Below, piece after piece: positions 1-10,257 of a stretch of DNA of 64,000 nt. Source of the stretch: Sphingobacterium sp. N143 (GTDB taxonomy: Bacteria > Bacteroidota > Bacteroidia > Sphingobacteriales > Sphingobacteriaceae). The stretch is taken from contig NZ_JACAIS010000013.1 of the NCBI RefSeq assembly GCF_030325625.1, positions 1 through 64,000 of the forward strand. Reading direction: 5' to 3'. Below the pieces are notes generated by a model that saw nothing but the letters and a program-made list of their open reading frames with translations, made no database searches and was not told where the DNA came from. Made by a program: the position numbers and the translations under genes. The first letter of the stretch is position 1, and every line of letters starts with the position of its first letter.

Positions 1-1
1 A

Positions 2-46
2 GAGGAGTTTGCTAGAAAAATCAATAAACAAAATATTGCAGCTTAA
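2..46 (+). CDS. 3' end of a gene that begins upstream of the window
   Basis: Fourteen codons (ending KINKQNIAA) and a TAA stop are open from the window edge in one frame on the plus strand. This looks like the C-terminus of an upstream gene, but the piece is too short to assign to a family. It could also be a chance open frame. Confidence 0.35.
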   Translation, partial: EEFARKINKQNIAA

Positions 47-99
47 CTATGTGTCCATTTTATTGTTGCAATTCCAACTCTATACCAAAATAAGTTGTT

Positions 100-615
100 A
101 TGCAAAAAATAATTAAAGGCATTATTATAACCCTAATGGCAACAGTCCTATATGCTTGTAGTAAGGATGAAGATGACACTATGCCGCCGACTGAAAATTA
201 TGTTCAGGCAAAAATTAATGGCAAATTAGTACAATTCAAATTAAACAGTAGTCACCAAAATAATACGAACTCAATCAGTGTTGTCGGTAATACGGCTGAT
301 ATTAACAACAGCAATGAGAATACGCATATTCAATTGGCTATCATCAGTGCAAAGGCGATCGAACCTACGACCTATGAGTTGGAGAAGACCTCGACTATGG
401 TTATAACCTATGGTGTGATTAAGAAAAAGGCTGATGGAACCATGGAACAGGACAATTACGTTGCTTCCACCGGTTCGGCCAGTGCTGGTGATCACTTTAC
501 GGTCAAGGTTGACAAATTCGCTGAGGGGCATGTGAGCGGTACATTTTCCGGCACCGTAGTGGGAAGTTCCGTGGTTACTATTTCAGAAGGAAAGTTTTCC
601 GTTCCTATTGACTAA
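100..615 (+). CDS. Small secreted lipoprotein, function unknown
   Basis: A 171-residue protein with a lipoprotein signal: a short charged N-terminus (MQKIIKG), a hydrophobic core and a lipobox ending at Cys20 (LYACSKDEDD). The acidic residues after the Cys resemble the lipoprotein export signal of Bacteroidota surface lipoproteins, so surface exposure is possible. The mature part is rich in Thr, Ser and Val in alternating runs, as in a small beta-sandwich, and its ending (SGTFSGTVVGSSVVTISEGKFSVPI) follows the same pattern as the end of the neighbouring convergent lipoprotein at 666-1280 (KGKFKGTIS...ITDGEFYLPY). The two are probably distant relatives. No catalytic motif is visible and no function is proposed. 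Confidence 0.85.
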   Translation: MQKIIKGIIITLMATVLYACSKDEDDTMPPTENYVQAKINGKLVQFKLNSSHQNNTNSISVVGNTADINNSNENTHIQLAIISAKAIEPTTYELEKTSTMVITYGVIKKKADGTMEQDNYVASTGSASAGDHFTVKVDKFAEGHVSGTFSGTVVGSSVVTISEGKFSVPID

Positions 616-665
616 TGTGGCAACATAATTTTTGATCATTTACGAATGGAATAGGTTAGAGAGCC

Positions 666-1280
666 TTATTCACCAAAGTTTACAATTTCATTATAGGGCA
701 GGTAGAACTCACCATCCGTAATGACCATCTTATCATTCATATTGTTTTCATGGCTAATAGTCCCCTTAAATTTACCCTTAATACCATTTGATTGGTTTAT
801 TTCGGTTATTTCCAGTGTAAAATCGCCTGTGTCACGGGCATCATATTGAATGGTACCTTCCTTTGTCTGGATGAAGTATTCCATATCGATGCTGTAAGTC
901 TCGGCTCTTATATCATCGATCCCTTTCCAGGCGCCTCCGTTTTGGGTATAGGTACCTGGGGGGAAATCACCGCCTTCATTCCATAAGTCAAAACCAAATG
1001 AATGGGGCTGTTGTTCCAGGGGCTCACTGCCATCCGTCGCCGAAACAAATCCATGGATGACAACATGTTGCCATTTATGGTCATTTCCCCCACCCTGAAA
1101 CTTTGCCAAGTGTAAAAAATCATGCTGCTCGCCATTGACCTTCGCCTTGAAATAATACGTATTGTTGTCAGTAGAACCGTTGTCGTCCTTGCTACATCCC
1201 ATAAACAACGTGCCAGTCATCAATATCCATATCGTAACAAATAACAGGGACCATGGCAATCTATTTTGATCGTTTTTCAT
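666..1280 (-). CDS. Secreted lipoprotein, function unknown
   Basis: A 204-residue protein with a lipoprotein signal peptide (hydrophobic stretch about residues 10-28, then MGCSKDDN with Cys29). The mature domain begins with YYFKAKVNGEQHDF, a pattern common to small Bacteroidota lipoproteins in which a strand is followed by 'NG' and the body is one beta-sandwich. Its C-terminal motif (GIKGKFKGTIS then ITDGEFYLPY) parallels the convergent neighbour at 100-615, so the two are probably paralogues. Ligand and role cannot be read from the sequence. Confidence 0.85.
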   Translation of the reverse strand: MKNDQNRLPWSLLFVTIWILMTGTLFMGCSKDDNGSTDNNTYYFKAKVNGEQHDFLHLAKFQGGGNDHKWQHVVIHGFVSATDGSEPLEQQPHSFGFDLWNEGGDFPPGTYTQNGGAWKGIDDIRAETYSIDMEYFIQTKEGTIQYDARDTGDFTLEITEINQSNGIKGKFKGTISHENNMNDKMVITDGEFYLPYNEIVNFGE

Positions 1281-1406
1281 TTATATATTTTTTTAAGATG
1301 CTCAGAGAGAGCTCTCCAAAGAATCATTTTTGACAAGGTTTATTTCATTAAGTTTTAATTTATGGCACAGGTTTGTGACCTGCGCCAGGTGAGTCTCCGG
1401 TTTCGA

Positions 1407-1871
1407 CTATTTCATTTTAATAGTGATCCGGTTATCTTCCACTCCCGTGATCTTGTCTTTAGTGATCATTCCACCAGAGTTTTTGATCAGTGTAGTGATG
1501 AGCTCTTCCGGGCTTTCATTATGTTGAATGGTAAAGAAAGAAGTAGCGTCCTTATATTTAAGGGACGTTTTCTGCACGCCGGGAGCTGTTTTTAGTTTTG
1601 CATTTAATTCGTTCATCTCCGGATAGGAAGCATTCTCAATCACCACTACGGTGGAAACTTCGCCTTTGTTATCTTCGGATTTCTTCTTGCCAAATAAACC
1701 GCCTAGTTTTTTTCCCAGCTTATCTGCTTTGTTGGCTCTCTCGGTATTCTTGTCTAGGGTTCTTGAGGTTTTGTCTAGGTGTCTTTCAATTTTATCCAAT
1801 AGTCCCTGTGCACGAACCATCGTTGTAGAACTGAATGCTATTACAGCCAAAATTAAAAAGTAAGTTTTCAT
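1407..1871 (-). CDS. Small secreted protein with a Lys-rich linker, candidate target of the adjacent two-component system
   Basis: A 154-residue protein with a cleavable-type signal peptide (MKTYFLILAVIAFSSTTMVRAQG). After it come a charged helical stretch (residues 24-70, DKIERHLDK, TERANKADKLGKKLGG) and a compact C-terminal domain of about 80 residues with alternating strands and helices (VSTVVVIENASYP, SLKYKDATSFFTIQ, LITTLIKNSGG, NRITIKMK). That domain resembles a small ferredoxin-like alpha/beta fold, but I do not recognise the family. The gene lies just downstream of the response regulator on the same strand, and its 5' region holds two CCTA-N4-TAGG palindromes of the kind also found before the sensor kinase. 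I infer that the response regulator controls it. Confidence 0.8.
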   Translation of the reverse strand: MKTYFLILAVIAFSSTTMVRAQGLLDKIERHLDKTSRTLDKNTERANKADKLGKKLGGLFGKKKSEDNKGEVSTVVVIENASYPEMNELNAKLKTAPGVQKTSLKYKDATSFFTIQHNESPEELITTLIKNSGGMITKDKITGVEDNRITIKMK

Positions 1872-1926
1872 AACATAAATTTATTGTTCATACCAAAGTT
1901 ATGTCCATAATCAACGGGCAACAATA

Positions 1927-1938
1927 CCTAAGGTTAGG
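1927..1938. promoter_or_regulatory. CCTA-N4-TAGG palindrome, candidate response-regulator site 1
   Basis: CCTAAGGTTAGG, an inverted repeat with 4-base arms, lies 56-67 bases upstream of the start codon of the gene at 1407-1871. The same arms with a 4-base spacer recur at 1951-1962 and at 4626-4637. Confidence 0.4.
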
Positions 1939-1950
1939 GCTTTTTAACCT

Positions 1951-1962
1951 CCTAATAATAGG
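1951..1962. promoter_or_regulatory. CCTA-N4-TAGG palindrome, candidate response-regulator site 2
   Basis: CCTAATAATAGG lies 24 bases, centre to centre, from site 1 and 12 bases past the response-regulator stop codon. Two sites about two helical turns apart suit a dimeric NarL-type regulator acting on the gene at 1407-1871. Confidence 0.4.
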
Positions 1963-1974
1963 ATGTTTAGGAGA

Positions 1975-2616
1975 CTATATCATCTTATGTTCTACAAGCA
2001 ATACCAATAACTCAGCGATGTTTTTGACGGCGAATTTTTGTAGGAGGTTCTTGCGATAAGTATCCACCGTAAGTTTGCTGAGAAAAAGTTCGTCAGCAAT
2101 TACTTTGGTTGTTTTTCCCTGTGCCAGCAGTTGCAATAATTGTTTTTCACGTTTGGTCAAGGAGGGGAGTGGGTGGGCTGAAGTGGTGGGTGTCGTCATT
2201 ATTTGCCGGACGTTGGAGCTCAATACCACCTCGCCCTGCAGGGCGGAATAAATGCCCGTAAGGATCTCTTCGGCAGGAGAGTCCTTGAGGATAAAGCCAG
2301 AAGCACCTTGCTGGAGTATCTGCAAAATCGTACTTTGTTCCGCCTGGTTGCTTAGTGCAATTACGATGGTAGCGGGATATTGGGTTTTGATGGTTTTACA
2401 AATATCTATACCGTTAACGTCGGGTAATACAATATCTAATAATACGATATCAACCGTATTTTTATCTAAAAAAGACAATATGCTTTTCCCGTTCTCAAAA
2501 CAGAGCAGATAGTATGGTACTTCGTATTTAACAAAAAGTGAACGCAAGCCCTCCAGCACAATTGGGTGATCGTCCACCAAGGCCAATGTAATACTTTTTT
2601 TAGACATAGATTTCAA
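1975..2616 (-). CDS. NarL/LuxR-type two-component response regulator
   Basis: A 213-residue DNA-binding response regulator. The receiver domain covers residues 8-125, with acidic pocket residues in LVDDHP, the phosphoacceptor Asp61 in VLLDIVLPDVNG, and Lys at the end of strand 5 (FILKDSPAEE). The LuxR-type helix-turn-helix occupies about residues 148-210 (LTKREKQLLQLLAQGKTTK, ADELFLSKLTVDTYRKNLLQKF). The gene overlaps the 3' end of the sensor kinase gene by 17 bases, so the two form one transcription and phosphorelay unit. A start at 2607 (MSKKS) is a close alternative. CCTA-N4-TAGG palindromes in front of both the kinase and the gene at 1407-1871 are its likely DNA targets (inference). Confidence 0.95.
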   Translation of the reverse strand: MKSMSKKSITLALVDDHPIVLEGLRSLFVKYEVPYYLLCFENGKSILSFLDKNTVDIVLLDIVLPDVNGIDICKTIKTQYPATIVIALSNQAEQSTILQILQQGASGFILKDSPAEEILTGIYSALQGEVVLSSNVRQIMTTPTTSAHPLPSLTKREKQLLQLLAQGKTTKVIADELFLSKLTVDTYRKNLLQKFAVKNIAELLVLLVEHKMI

Positions 2617-4570
2617 TGTTTACGGTAGTTCCCTCATCAATCGTCGAATCGATCTGAATGGTTCCTTTCATAAGATTTACTCGGTTTTTGATATTGACCA
2701 GGCCTATTCCATTGACCTGTTCTTGAGCTTTTGGATCAAAACCACTGCCGTTGTCTTCCACAGTAATCAGGATATTGTTCTTCTCCTGGATGCATTGAAC
2801 GATAATCTTCGTCGCTTTGCCGTGGCGTAGCGAATTGTTCAAGAGCTCCTGTATCACCCGGTAAATATTAACCTGTACCTGCACAGGAATAGTATCTTTT
2901 ATGCCACTTGGCTGAAACTCCACTAAGATATTGTCAGATGAGATGGAAACACAAAGATCGCGCAGTGCTACTTCCAGTCCTGAACGGATCAATGTTTCAG
3001 GCATCATATTTCTAGATATGCGACGCAATTCGCCTATCGAATTTTCAAGCTGACGGACGGTATCATCAATAACGGAGGATGAAGCATTCTTCCGTTCGGC
3101 CGAGAGTTTGATTTTGATGCCTGATAGTGTACCTCCCAATCCATCATGGAGGTCACGTGCAATACGCGCCCGTTCTCTTTCCTCGGCGAGGAGTACGGCC
3201 TGGGTAAGTTCAAGTTCTTTCTGTTTTTCCAGCTCCTGTAGGCGGGTGGAGGTCTGTTGCTGTTTGGTTCGGTATATATAAACTGCGAAAATAAAAGCTA
3301 AGAGAAAAATAGCTGCACCAATGCCCAAAAGCCAATTGAGCAGGCGGTGGTTTTTCTCGGTTAGCTCTGCTTCTTTTCGTTCTGCCTGAAGTTGTGAAAT
3401 CTGCCGTTCCTTTTTGGCTGTCTGGTATTTTTTTTCCATTTCCACGATATCGGCCCTGTTCTGGGAGGTATGTAGGCTATCGTTAATGCTGATAAATTTT
3501 TGAGACCAGGTATAGGCTTCTTTCATGTTTCCCGTATGGGCATAGGTCTGTGCCAAAAGGTTGTAATATGAATTTCGGTCATTGATGAGCAGAATATTAC
3601 TCCTTAGCAGATCCTCCATAACCGCTATCGCCTGTTGGTTCCGGCCGAGTTTTCTAAGTATGTTGAACTTAGCATACTTTGCTCTGTTTATATAGTAGTT
3701 TTCACCTACATCGGCCTGTATGGCAATGCCTTTGTCATAACTTGTTATCGCGTTTTCATACCTTTCTTTTTTTTCATAATACAGTCCCTCGGGAAAGTAA
3801 TAAAACAAAAAGGCGTTGGATGACGGGTATTTTTTCAGTATGGTGTAAGCCCTGTCAAGATAAAGTTTTCCTTGATCTGGTCTATCCATGAAAAGGCTAT
3901 TTTCGGCAAGCACGAGCAGTACTTCAACAAGCGCCCCTTCTCTCTGTGCTTTGTGATCTGTTGTCGATCGTTCAAAATTAACCAAGGCATCAGTCAGGTA
4001 TTTGTTTGCCTTTGGCCGCTGTTCTGCATTCAGCAGACTGATACCGACAAACTTATTTGCATTGGCAATAGTAAAGGTGTCTTTTGATCGAATGGAAAGG
4101 GGTAGCGCATGATTGATATAAGCATCCAGTCCCTGTTTTTCGTTACCCTGCATCTGTTCGAGCACTCCCCTTAAAACCCAGTTATGGCTTCTAAGCCTAT
4201 ATGCTTCGGAATTGTCATAGCGAGAAAGTATTTTATCTGCCTCCGTCGAATAACTGCGGATCATGTTCAGATCTTGGGCTCCCATCATGATATAAGCTCG
4301 GTAGTAAAGAGAGGCTCCTTTTAGAAAGGGTATGTTTCCGCTGAGTGAAGTGCCTTTTTCAAGGTATTCTTTAGCTTTTGGTAAATTCTTTACCCGCTTG
4401 TAAGCAGAAGCTAATTGTAGTGCAGCATAAGACTTGCTGCTGTCATTCTTTGCTAATGTAAAGCGGTCTTGTAATTTCTGGATATAGCTGCTGTCTTCAT
4501 AAAGTTTAACGACTATCTGCGCGTTTGCCAATGTACAGCTGAAAAACAGGATAATGAGGAGGAATTTCAC
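2600..4570 (-). CDS. Sensor histidine kinase with periplasmic TPR region (HisKA_3/HATPase_c)
   Basis: A 656-residue membrane kinase. A signal peptide (MKFLLIILFFSCTLANA) is followed by about 370 residues of TPR-like helical repeats (for example PKAKEYLEKGTSL, QQAIAVMEDLL, EAYTWSQKFI) that would lie in the periplasm. A coiled coil (about 375-400), one membrane segment (about 410-432, LLNWLLGIGAAIFLLAFIFA), a second coiled coil and the kinase core come next. The phosphoacceptor is His475 in RIARDLHDGLGG (HisKA_3). The HATPase domain has an N box (QELLNNSLRHG), a G1 box (DNGSGFD) and a G2 box (GIGLVNIKNR). This TPR-TM-HisKA_3 layout with an overlapping NarL-type regulator is common in Bacteroidota. 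The TPR region probably senses a protein or peptide partner, but the signal is unknown. Confidence 0.95.
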   Translation of the reverse strand: MKFLLIILFFSCTLANAQIVVKLYEDSSYIQKLQDRFTLAKNDSSKSYAALQLASAYKRVKNLPKAKEYLEKGTSLSGNIPFLKGASLYYRAYIMMGAQDLNMIRSYSTEADKILSRYDNSEAYRLRSHNWVLRGVLEQMQGNEKQGLDAYINHALPLSIRSKDTFTIANANKFVGISLLNAEQRPKANKYLTDALVNFERSTTDHKAQREGALVEVLLVLAENSLFMDRPDQGKLYLDRAYTILKKYPSSNAFLFYYFPEGLYYEKKERYENAITSYDKGIAIQADVGENYYINRAKYAKFNILRKLGRNQQAIAVMEDLLRSNILLINDRNSYYNLLAQTYAHTGNMKEAYTWSQKFISINDSLHTSQNRADIVEMEKKYQTAKKERQISQLQAERKEAELTEKNHRLLNWLLGIGAAIFLLAFIFAVYIYRTKQQQTSTRLQELEKQKELELTQAVLLAEERERARIARDLHDGLGGTLSGIKIKLSAERKNASSSVIDDTVRQLENSIGELRRISRNMMPETLIRSGLEVALRDLCVSISSDNILVEFQPSGIKDTIPVQVQVNIYRVIQELLNNSLRHGKATKIIVQCIQEKNNILITVEDNGSGFDPKAQEQVNGIGLVNIKNRVNLMKGTIQIDSTIDEGTTVNIEIYV

Positions 4571-6288
<1,718 letters not shown>

Positions 6289-6365
6289 AAAAATTGATGC
6301 CGACACTAGACTTATTGCATCGGTTCCATTGAAGACTCCCTGATCGAGGACCTTTAAGATACAAT

Positions 6366-6388
6366 GCTGAAGTCAATTTGACTTCAGC
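6366..6388. terminator. Bidirectional hairpin terminator between esterase and flavin reductase
   Basis: A perfect 10-bp stem (GCTGAAGTCA / TGACTTCAGC) with a 3-base loop sits between two convergent genes, four bases before the flavin reductase stop codon. There is no long T run on either side, so it could also act as an mRNA 3'-end stabiliser. Confidence 0.6.
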
Positions 6389-6391
6389 TAT

Positions 6392-7297
6392 TTAGTGGAT
6401 CAATCCATTTATCAACAGCACTTTCCATGCATCCATGACACGACCGTTTTCCAACATATCCTTGGCTTTTAAATGCAGGCGTGTGCTGCGGTTATCGAGG
6501 GGCACATCAAGCAATTCCTTCATTTCATCTGTTTTGCTGAAGGCTTCTACCTCCGCTTCAGTGGGTAGGGTGTTGACCAGTGCTAATAGCCCCAGATTAT
6601 TCCCGGTTAATACGTTCGAGTATTTAACATCCTTTGGAAAAGCATCTACACCGATCCCCATTCCGGTATAATCTGTTGGTTTGGCAATTTTAAATAAATT
6701 AGCCTTATTTACCCGACAATACCAATCACCACCCAGACGGGCCACGGGATCCATTTGATGTGGATCTATTCTACCATTCGCGTCCAAGATATCCGCATTG
6801 ATGTGCATCCGTTTCACCTCGGCAATAATCAAATTACCTGCTCCGCCGTTTTTCCCCAGCGATATCACATCATTCACGGCACATTCCAATTGAATGTGCG
6901 ATTCCGCTACCCGGGGAGGTTTCACTGTTTCTGACGCCAGTTCTGTAAACCCCGTTTTTGCAAATTCGTTGACGTCTTTTGGATAATCCGCACTCGTTAA
7001 ATAAGTCTGCTGAACCATATCGTAGTGTACCATATTAATGACACATTCTGGTATGTCCAATACATTTTCAAGTGTATGCTTTGTGCTGTTATCCCGTGCC
7101 CTGGTTGTCACCGAGAATACGCATATCGGCGGATTGACACTGGCCACATTAAAAAAGCTAAATGGACTTAAATTAACTGCCCCATTTTTATCCACTGTGG
7201 ATGCAAAACATATCGGCCGGGGAGCAATGGCATCGTGCAGATAACCTTGTATTTCCTTTGCTGTTGCTGATGATACATCAATAGTTTTTAACCTCAT
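6392..7297 (-). CDS. Flavin reductase family protein (FMN-binding split barrel)
   Basis: A 301-residue cytoplasmic protein without signal peptide. Residues 15-200 show the flavin-reductase-like split-barrel pattern: PRPICFASTVDKNGAVNLSPFSFFNVASVNPP, the FMN-site strand-loop of this family, then NVLDIPECVINMV and a VAESHIQLECAVND segment that closes the barrel. Members reduce or bind FMN, some as partners of flavin-dependent monooxygenases. The C-terminal 90 residues are a helical extension usual in the longer Bacteroidota members. No oxygenase gene is nearby, so the physiological partner is unknown. Confidence 0.9.
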   Translation of the reverse strand: MRLKTIDVSSATAKEIQGYLHDAIAPRPICFASTVDKNGAVNLSPFSFFNVASVNPPICVFSVTTRARDNSTKHTLENVLDIPECVINMVHYDMVQQTYLTSADYPKDVNEFAKTGFTELASETVKPPRVAESHIQLECAVNDVISLGKNGGAGNLIIAEVKRMHINADILDANGRIDPHQMDPVARLGGDWYCRVNKANLFKIAKPTDYTGMGIGVDAFPKDVKYSNVLTGNNLGLLALVNTLPTEAEVEAFSKTDEMKELLDVPLDNRSTRLHLKAKDMLENGRVMDAWKVLLINGLIH

Positions 7298-7454
7298 TCA
7301 AATTTTTATTCACGTGCATTCCGGAAAAGAAAAGTTTATAAAAGCAAGCAAAGGAGATGGCTTCTGGTATCCTCTGCGTACGGATGAAAATACAGAACTT
7401 TTGTGAATATTAAAAATGCTGTTTCATAAGGAGCCTCATGTGAATTAATTCTTT

Positions 7455-7516
7455 TTGCAACTTTGTGTATTTTACAATCATTTTTTTTATACCTTTGTTG
7501 CAACTAAATTGCAATT
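7455..7516. promoter_or_regulatory. Promoter region with three TTGCAA boxes before the DUF4625-linked TonB receptor
   Basis: TTGCAAC (7455-7461), the perfect palindrome GTTGCAAC (7497-7504) and the near-palindrome AATTGCAATT (7507-7516) flank and overlap TACCTTTG (7490-7497), a good TAnnTTTG -7 element. No well-spaced -33 TTG is seen. Very similar boxes lie in the hmuR promoter at 44244-44277. The arrangement is that of an operator covering a promoter, and a Fur-family metal regulator is the likeliest reader (inference). Confidence 0.5.
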
Positions 7517-7545
7517 AAAGATATTTTACAATTTCACAAACATTA

Positions 7546-9717
7546 ATGAGCAGGTCCTTTCTACTTTTTTCACTCTTTTTTATTCAGGGAAGTTTTCTAA
7601 ACCTATATGGACAGGAAAAATTAGAAAGAGAAATAGACCTACAGGAAGTCCGAGTGGACGGTAACCGGTATAAGCACGCTATGGAAGGACCTTTATCCGT
7701 AAGCTATATCCACATAGATTCCTTGCAGAAGTTTCAGGGCGGTAGTTTAATGCAGACATTGAGTAGGATACCTGGAGTCGGTTCGATAGGCATCGGAGCG
7801 AGTCAATCGAAACCCCAAATTAGGGGATTGGGTTTCAACAGGGTGATAACCGTCGAAAACGGCATAAAGCATGAAGGACAACAATGGGGGTTGGATCATG
7901 GCCTTGAGATTGACCAGTACAGTATTGGATCTGCTGAAATTATAAAAGGCCCCAGTTCATTTATGTATGGTTCAGATGCAATTGGTGGTGTTATACGATT
8001 ATCTTCAGTTCAAGAACCAGAGGAAGATGGGGTCAATGGAAGCCTCAATCTTATTGCAAAGTCCAATAACGGTACCCTTGGCAGCTCAGCACAATTTGTA
8101 GCCAAGGAGGGGAAATTTGTATTTGGCGGGGGGATTACCCATCTTAATTATGGTGATTATCGGGTTCCGACCGATACAGTGTACGTTTATAATTATGCTG
8201 TCGGCTTGAAAAATAACTATGTCCGAAATACGGCCGGCAGGGAAACCGATTTTCAAATAAGAGGGGGATACATCACTGAACGATTTTCCTCCATTATATA
8301 CTTAAGTAATTATGATACTAAGTTAGGCTTCTTTGCCAATGCGCATGGTCTTGAACCCAGAGGGGTAAATACTGCGCTGTATGACAAATCAAACAGAGAT
8401 ATAAGCTATCCAAGCCAAAAAGTGAATCATTTTAAGATCATCAATAGGAATTATTTTGAGACCGATGACCAAAAAATATGGATTGATATAGCTTATCAGC
8501 GGAATAATCGGAAAGAGTTTAATCATTATGTAGCCCATGGTTACATGCCTGCAGTCTTCCCCGATAATATGGGGATTCCAGAAGATCTGGAAAGATTGTA
8601 CGATAAAAGCATCTATAGTATTCATGTAAAAGATCAATTTACGAAAGGATCACATCAAATTACTGTCGGCGGTAGCGCAGAAATCCAGCATAACCATATT
8701 GGAGGGTGGGGGTTTCTTATTCCGGAGTATGATCAACGCGCTGCAGGACTGTTCGCACACGACCAATACAGCATTGATCAAAACACCATGTTGTACGCTG
8801 CATTGCGGTACGACTATAGTCACAACCAAAGTAAGGCTTACCGCGATTGGTTTGAATCTGAAACAGAAGATGGAACCCGGGATAAAATTCTACGGGCCGA
8901 ACATACCTCGAAAACGTTCAATAGCCTGGTTTGGGGCCTTGGTCTTGCAAAGCAATTTGGAACTATAGAAGCCAAGTTAAATATTGGTAAGAGCTTCCGA
9001 AATCCAGCTACCCAGGAATTTGCCTCAAACGGTGTCAATTACCATTATTATAGTTACGATATAGGGGATAGAAATCTTTCACCTGAGCAATCCTATCAGG
9101 CAGACCTATCCATAGGTTGGAGAAAAGAGGCAGCTGATATTGTCATAACGCCATTTTATAATTATTTTTCAAACTATATCTACCTCAATCCAACATCTCG
9201 CTTTGATCAATTTCATGGCGCTGGTAACCAGATTTTCAAATACTCCGAAAGTAAGGTACTTCGATATGGCGGTGAAATTAATGCCAATTTTCGCTTTGTG
9301 AAAGATTGGAAACTGGAGGTCTTAGGTGAATTTGTCAAATCAAAACAGCTTTCAGGTTCCAAGAAAGGATACACCTTACCATTCTCTCCTGCGCCATCCG
9401 TTTTGATCGGTTTGGACTGGTATCCAAAAATACATCAATTTTTAAACGGTACCTATTTCGCTGTGGACTGCAAGTGGACTGCGGAGCAGAATAATATAGT
9501 ACCTCCGGAAGAAAAGTCGCCCAGTTATACGCTTTTCAATTTTAGAGCTGGAACAGATTTTAAGGTCAACAATTCAGTCGTCCAATTAAGATTTCAGATC
9601 CAAAACCTGCTAGATACAAAATATATGGACCATACGAGCTTTTATCGTCTGATTGCACTACCCGAACAGGGAAGAAATCTCATTTTATCGGCGCGTGTGC
9701 CCTTTGGAAAAAAATAA
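7546..9717 (+). CDS. TonB-dependent outer-membrane receptor, probable metal or metal-complex uptake
   Basis: A 723-residue outer-membrane receptor. A signal peptide (residues 1-22, ending LYGQ) is followed directly by a TonB box-like segment (EIDLQEVRVDG) and the plug domain (about 40-150, with RIPGVGSIGIGASQSKPQIRGLG and EIIKGPSSFMYGSDAIGGVI). A 22-strand-type barrel fills 160-723 and ends in the aromatic RVPFGKK. There is no CarboxypepD_reg domain. The two genes behind it encode histidine-rich DUF4625 lipoproteins, the first only 16 bases away, so the three form an operon. Histidine-rich partners and an upstream region full of TTGCAA boxes suggest uptake of a transition metal or metal chelate. 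The identity of the metal is not shown. Confidence 0.93.
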   Translation: MSRSFLLFSLFFIQGSFLNLYGQEKLEREIDLQEVRVDGNRYKHAMEGPLSVSYIHIDSLQKFQGGSLMQTLSRIPGVGSIGIGASQSKPQIRGLGFNRVITVENGIKHEGQQWGLDHGLEIDQYSIGSAEIIKGPSSFMYGSDAIGGVIRLSSVQEPEEDGVNGSLNLIAKSNNGTLGSSAQFVAKEGKFVFGGGITHLNYGDYRVPTDTVYVYNYAVGLKNNYVRNTAGRETDFQIRGGYITERFSSIIYLSNYDTKLGFFANAHGLEPRGVNTALYDKSNRDISYPSQKVNHFKIINRNYFETDDQKIWIDIAYQRNNRKEFNHYVAHGYMPAVFPDNMGIPEDLERLYDKSIYSIHVKDQFTKGSHQITVGGSAEIQHNHIGGWGFLIPEYDQRAAGLFAHDQYSIDQNTMLYAALRYDYSHNQSKAYRDWFESETEDGTRDKILRAEHTSKTFNSLVWGLGLAKQFGTIEAKLNIGKSFRNPATQEFASNGVNYHYYSYDIGDRNLSPEQSYQADLSIGWRKEAADIVITPFYNYFSNYIYLNPTSRFDQFHGAGNQIFKYSESKVLRYGGEINANFRFVKDWKLEVLGEFVKSKQLSGSKKGYTLPFSPAPSVLIGLDWYPKIHQFLNGTYFAVDCKWTAEQNNIVPPEEKSPSYTLFNFRAGTDFKVNNSVVQLRFQIQNLLDTKYMDHTSFYRLIALPEQGRNLILSARVPFGKK

Positions 9718-9733
9718 TAAACTAGATCATACT

Positions 9734-10210
9734 ATGAATAGAATCAGCAAATCCATCTTGATGTTGTTTTTTTTGACATCCATAATGGCATGTAAAAAAG
9801 ACAATGAAAGTATAGATGACGAAAAGCCAAAGATCGATTTGACAGCGGAGAATGCCTTTCCGAAACAATGTAGTCAAATTAAGCGTGGAGAATCTTTTAA
9901 ATTTCAGATGCATTTATCTGACAATGTTGCCTTGGGAAGCTACAGCATTGATGTACATCATAATTTTGATCACCATTCCCATTCTACTGAAGTTGAAGAA
10001 TGTACCCTTGATCCGGTGAAAAAGCCTATCCAGCCATTTACCATGGTAAAATCAATGGATATACCTGGGGAACCGAAAGAATACATCGCTCAATTGCAAA
10101 TTGATGTTCCAGCGGATGTTGATCCTGGCAATTATCATTTTATGGTACAAGTTACAGACCTATCTGGATGGAGCACCCAGCGTGGCATCAGTATCCGTAT
10201 AACAGAATAA
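9734..10210 (+). CDS. Histidine-rich DUF4625 lipoprotein (short form)
   Basis: A 158-residue lipoprotein; the start at 9734 gives a proper lipoprotein signal (MNRISKSILMLFFLTSIMAC, Cys20), whereas the upstream in-frame ATG at 9653 lies inside the receptor gene. The mature part is one immunoglobulin-like domain of the DUF4625 family. A His cluster (DVHHNFDHHSHSTEVEE, about residues 75-91) provides six His in a loop between strands, well suited to binding Zn, Ni or Cu. It lies 16 bases after the TonB receptor gene and probably supplies ligand to it at the outer membrane. The metal role is inferred from the cluster and the context. Confidence 0.85.
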   Translation: MNRISKSILMLFFLTSIMACKKDNESIDDEKPKIDLTAENAFPKQCSQIKRGESFKFQMHLSDNVALGSYSIDVHHNFDHHSHSTEVEECTLDPVKKPIQPFTMVKSMDIPGEPKEYIAQLQIDVPADVDPGNYHFMVQVTDLSGWSTQRGISIRITE

Positions 10211-10257
10211 ACTTGAAAATTATAAATTAATAGATTTTTTAAACTAAATTTTTTTAA

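Noticed and set aside
7298-7545. Riboswitch or tRNA in the gaps before TonB receptors
   Set aside because: No cobalamin-box, T-box or cloverleaf pattern was seen in this or the other long gaps.
9653-9733. Upstream start for the DUF4625 lipoprotein
   Set aside because: It lies inside the receptor gene and hides the lipoprotein signal peptide.
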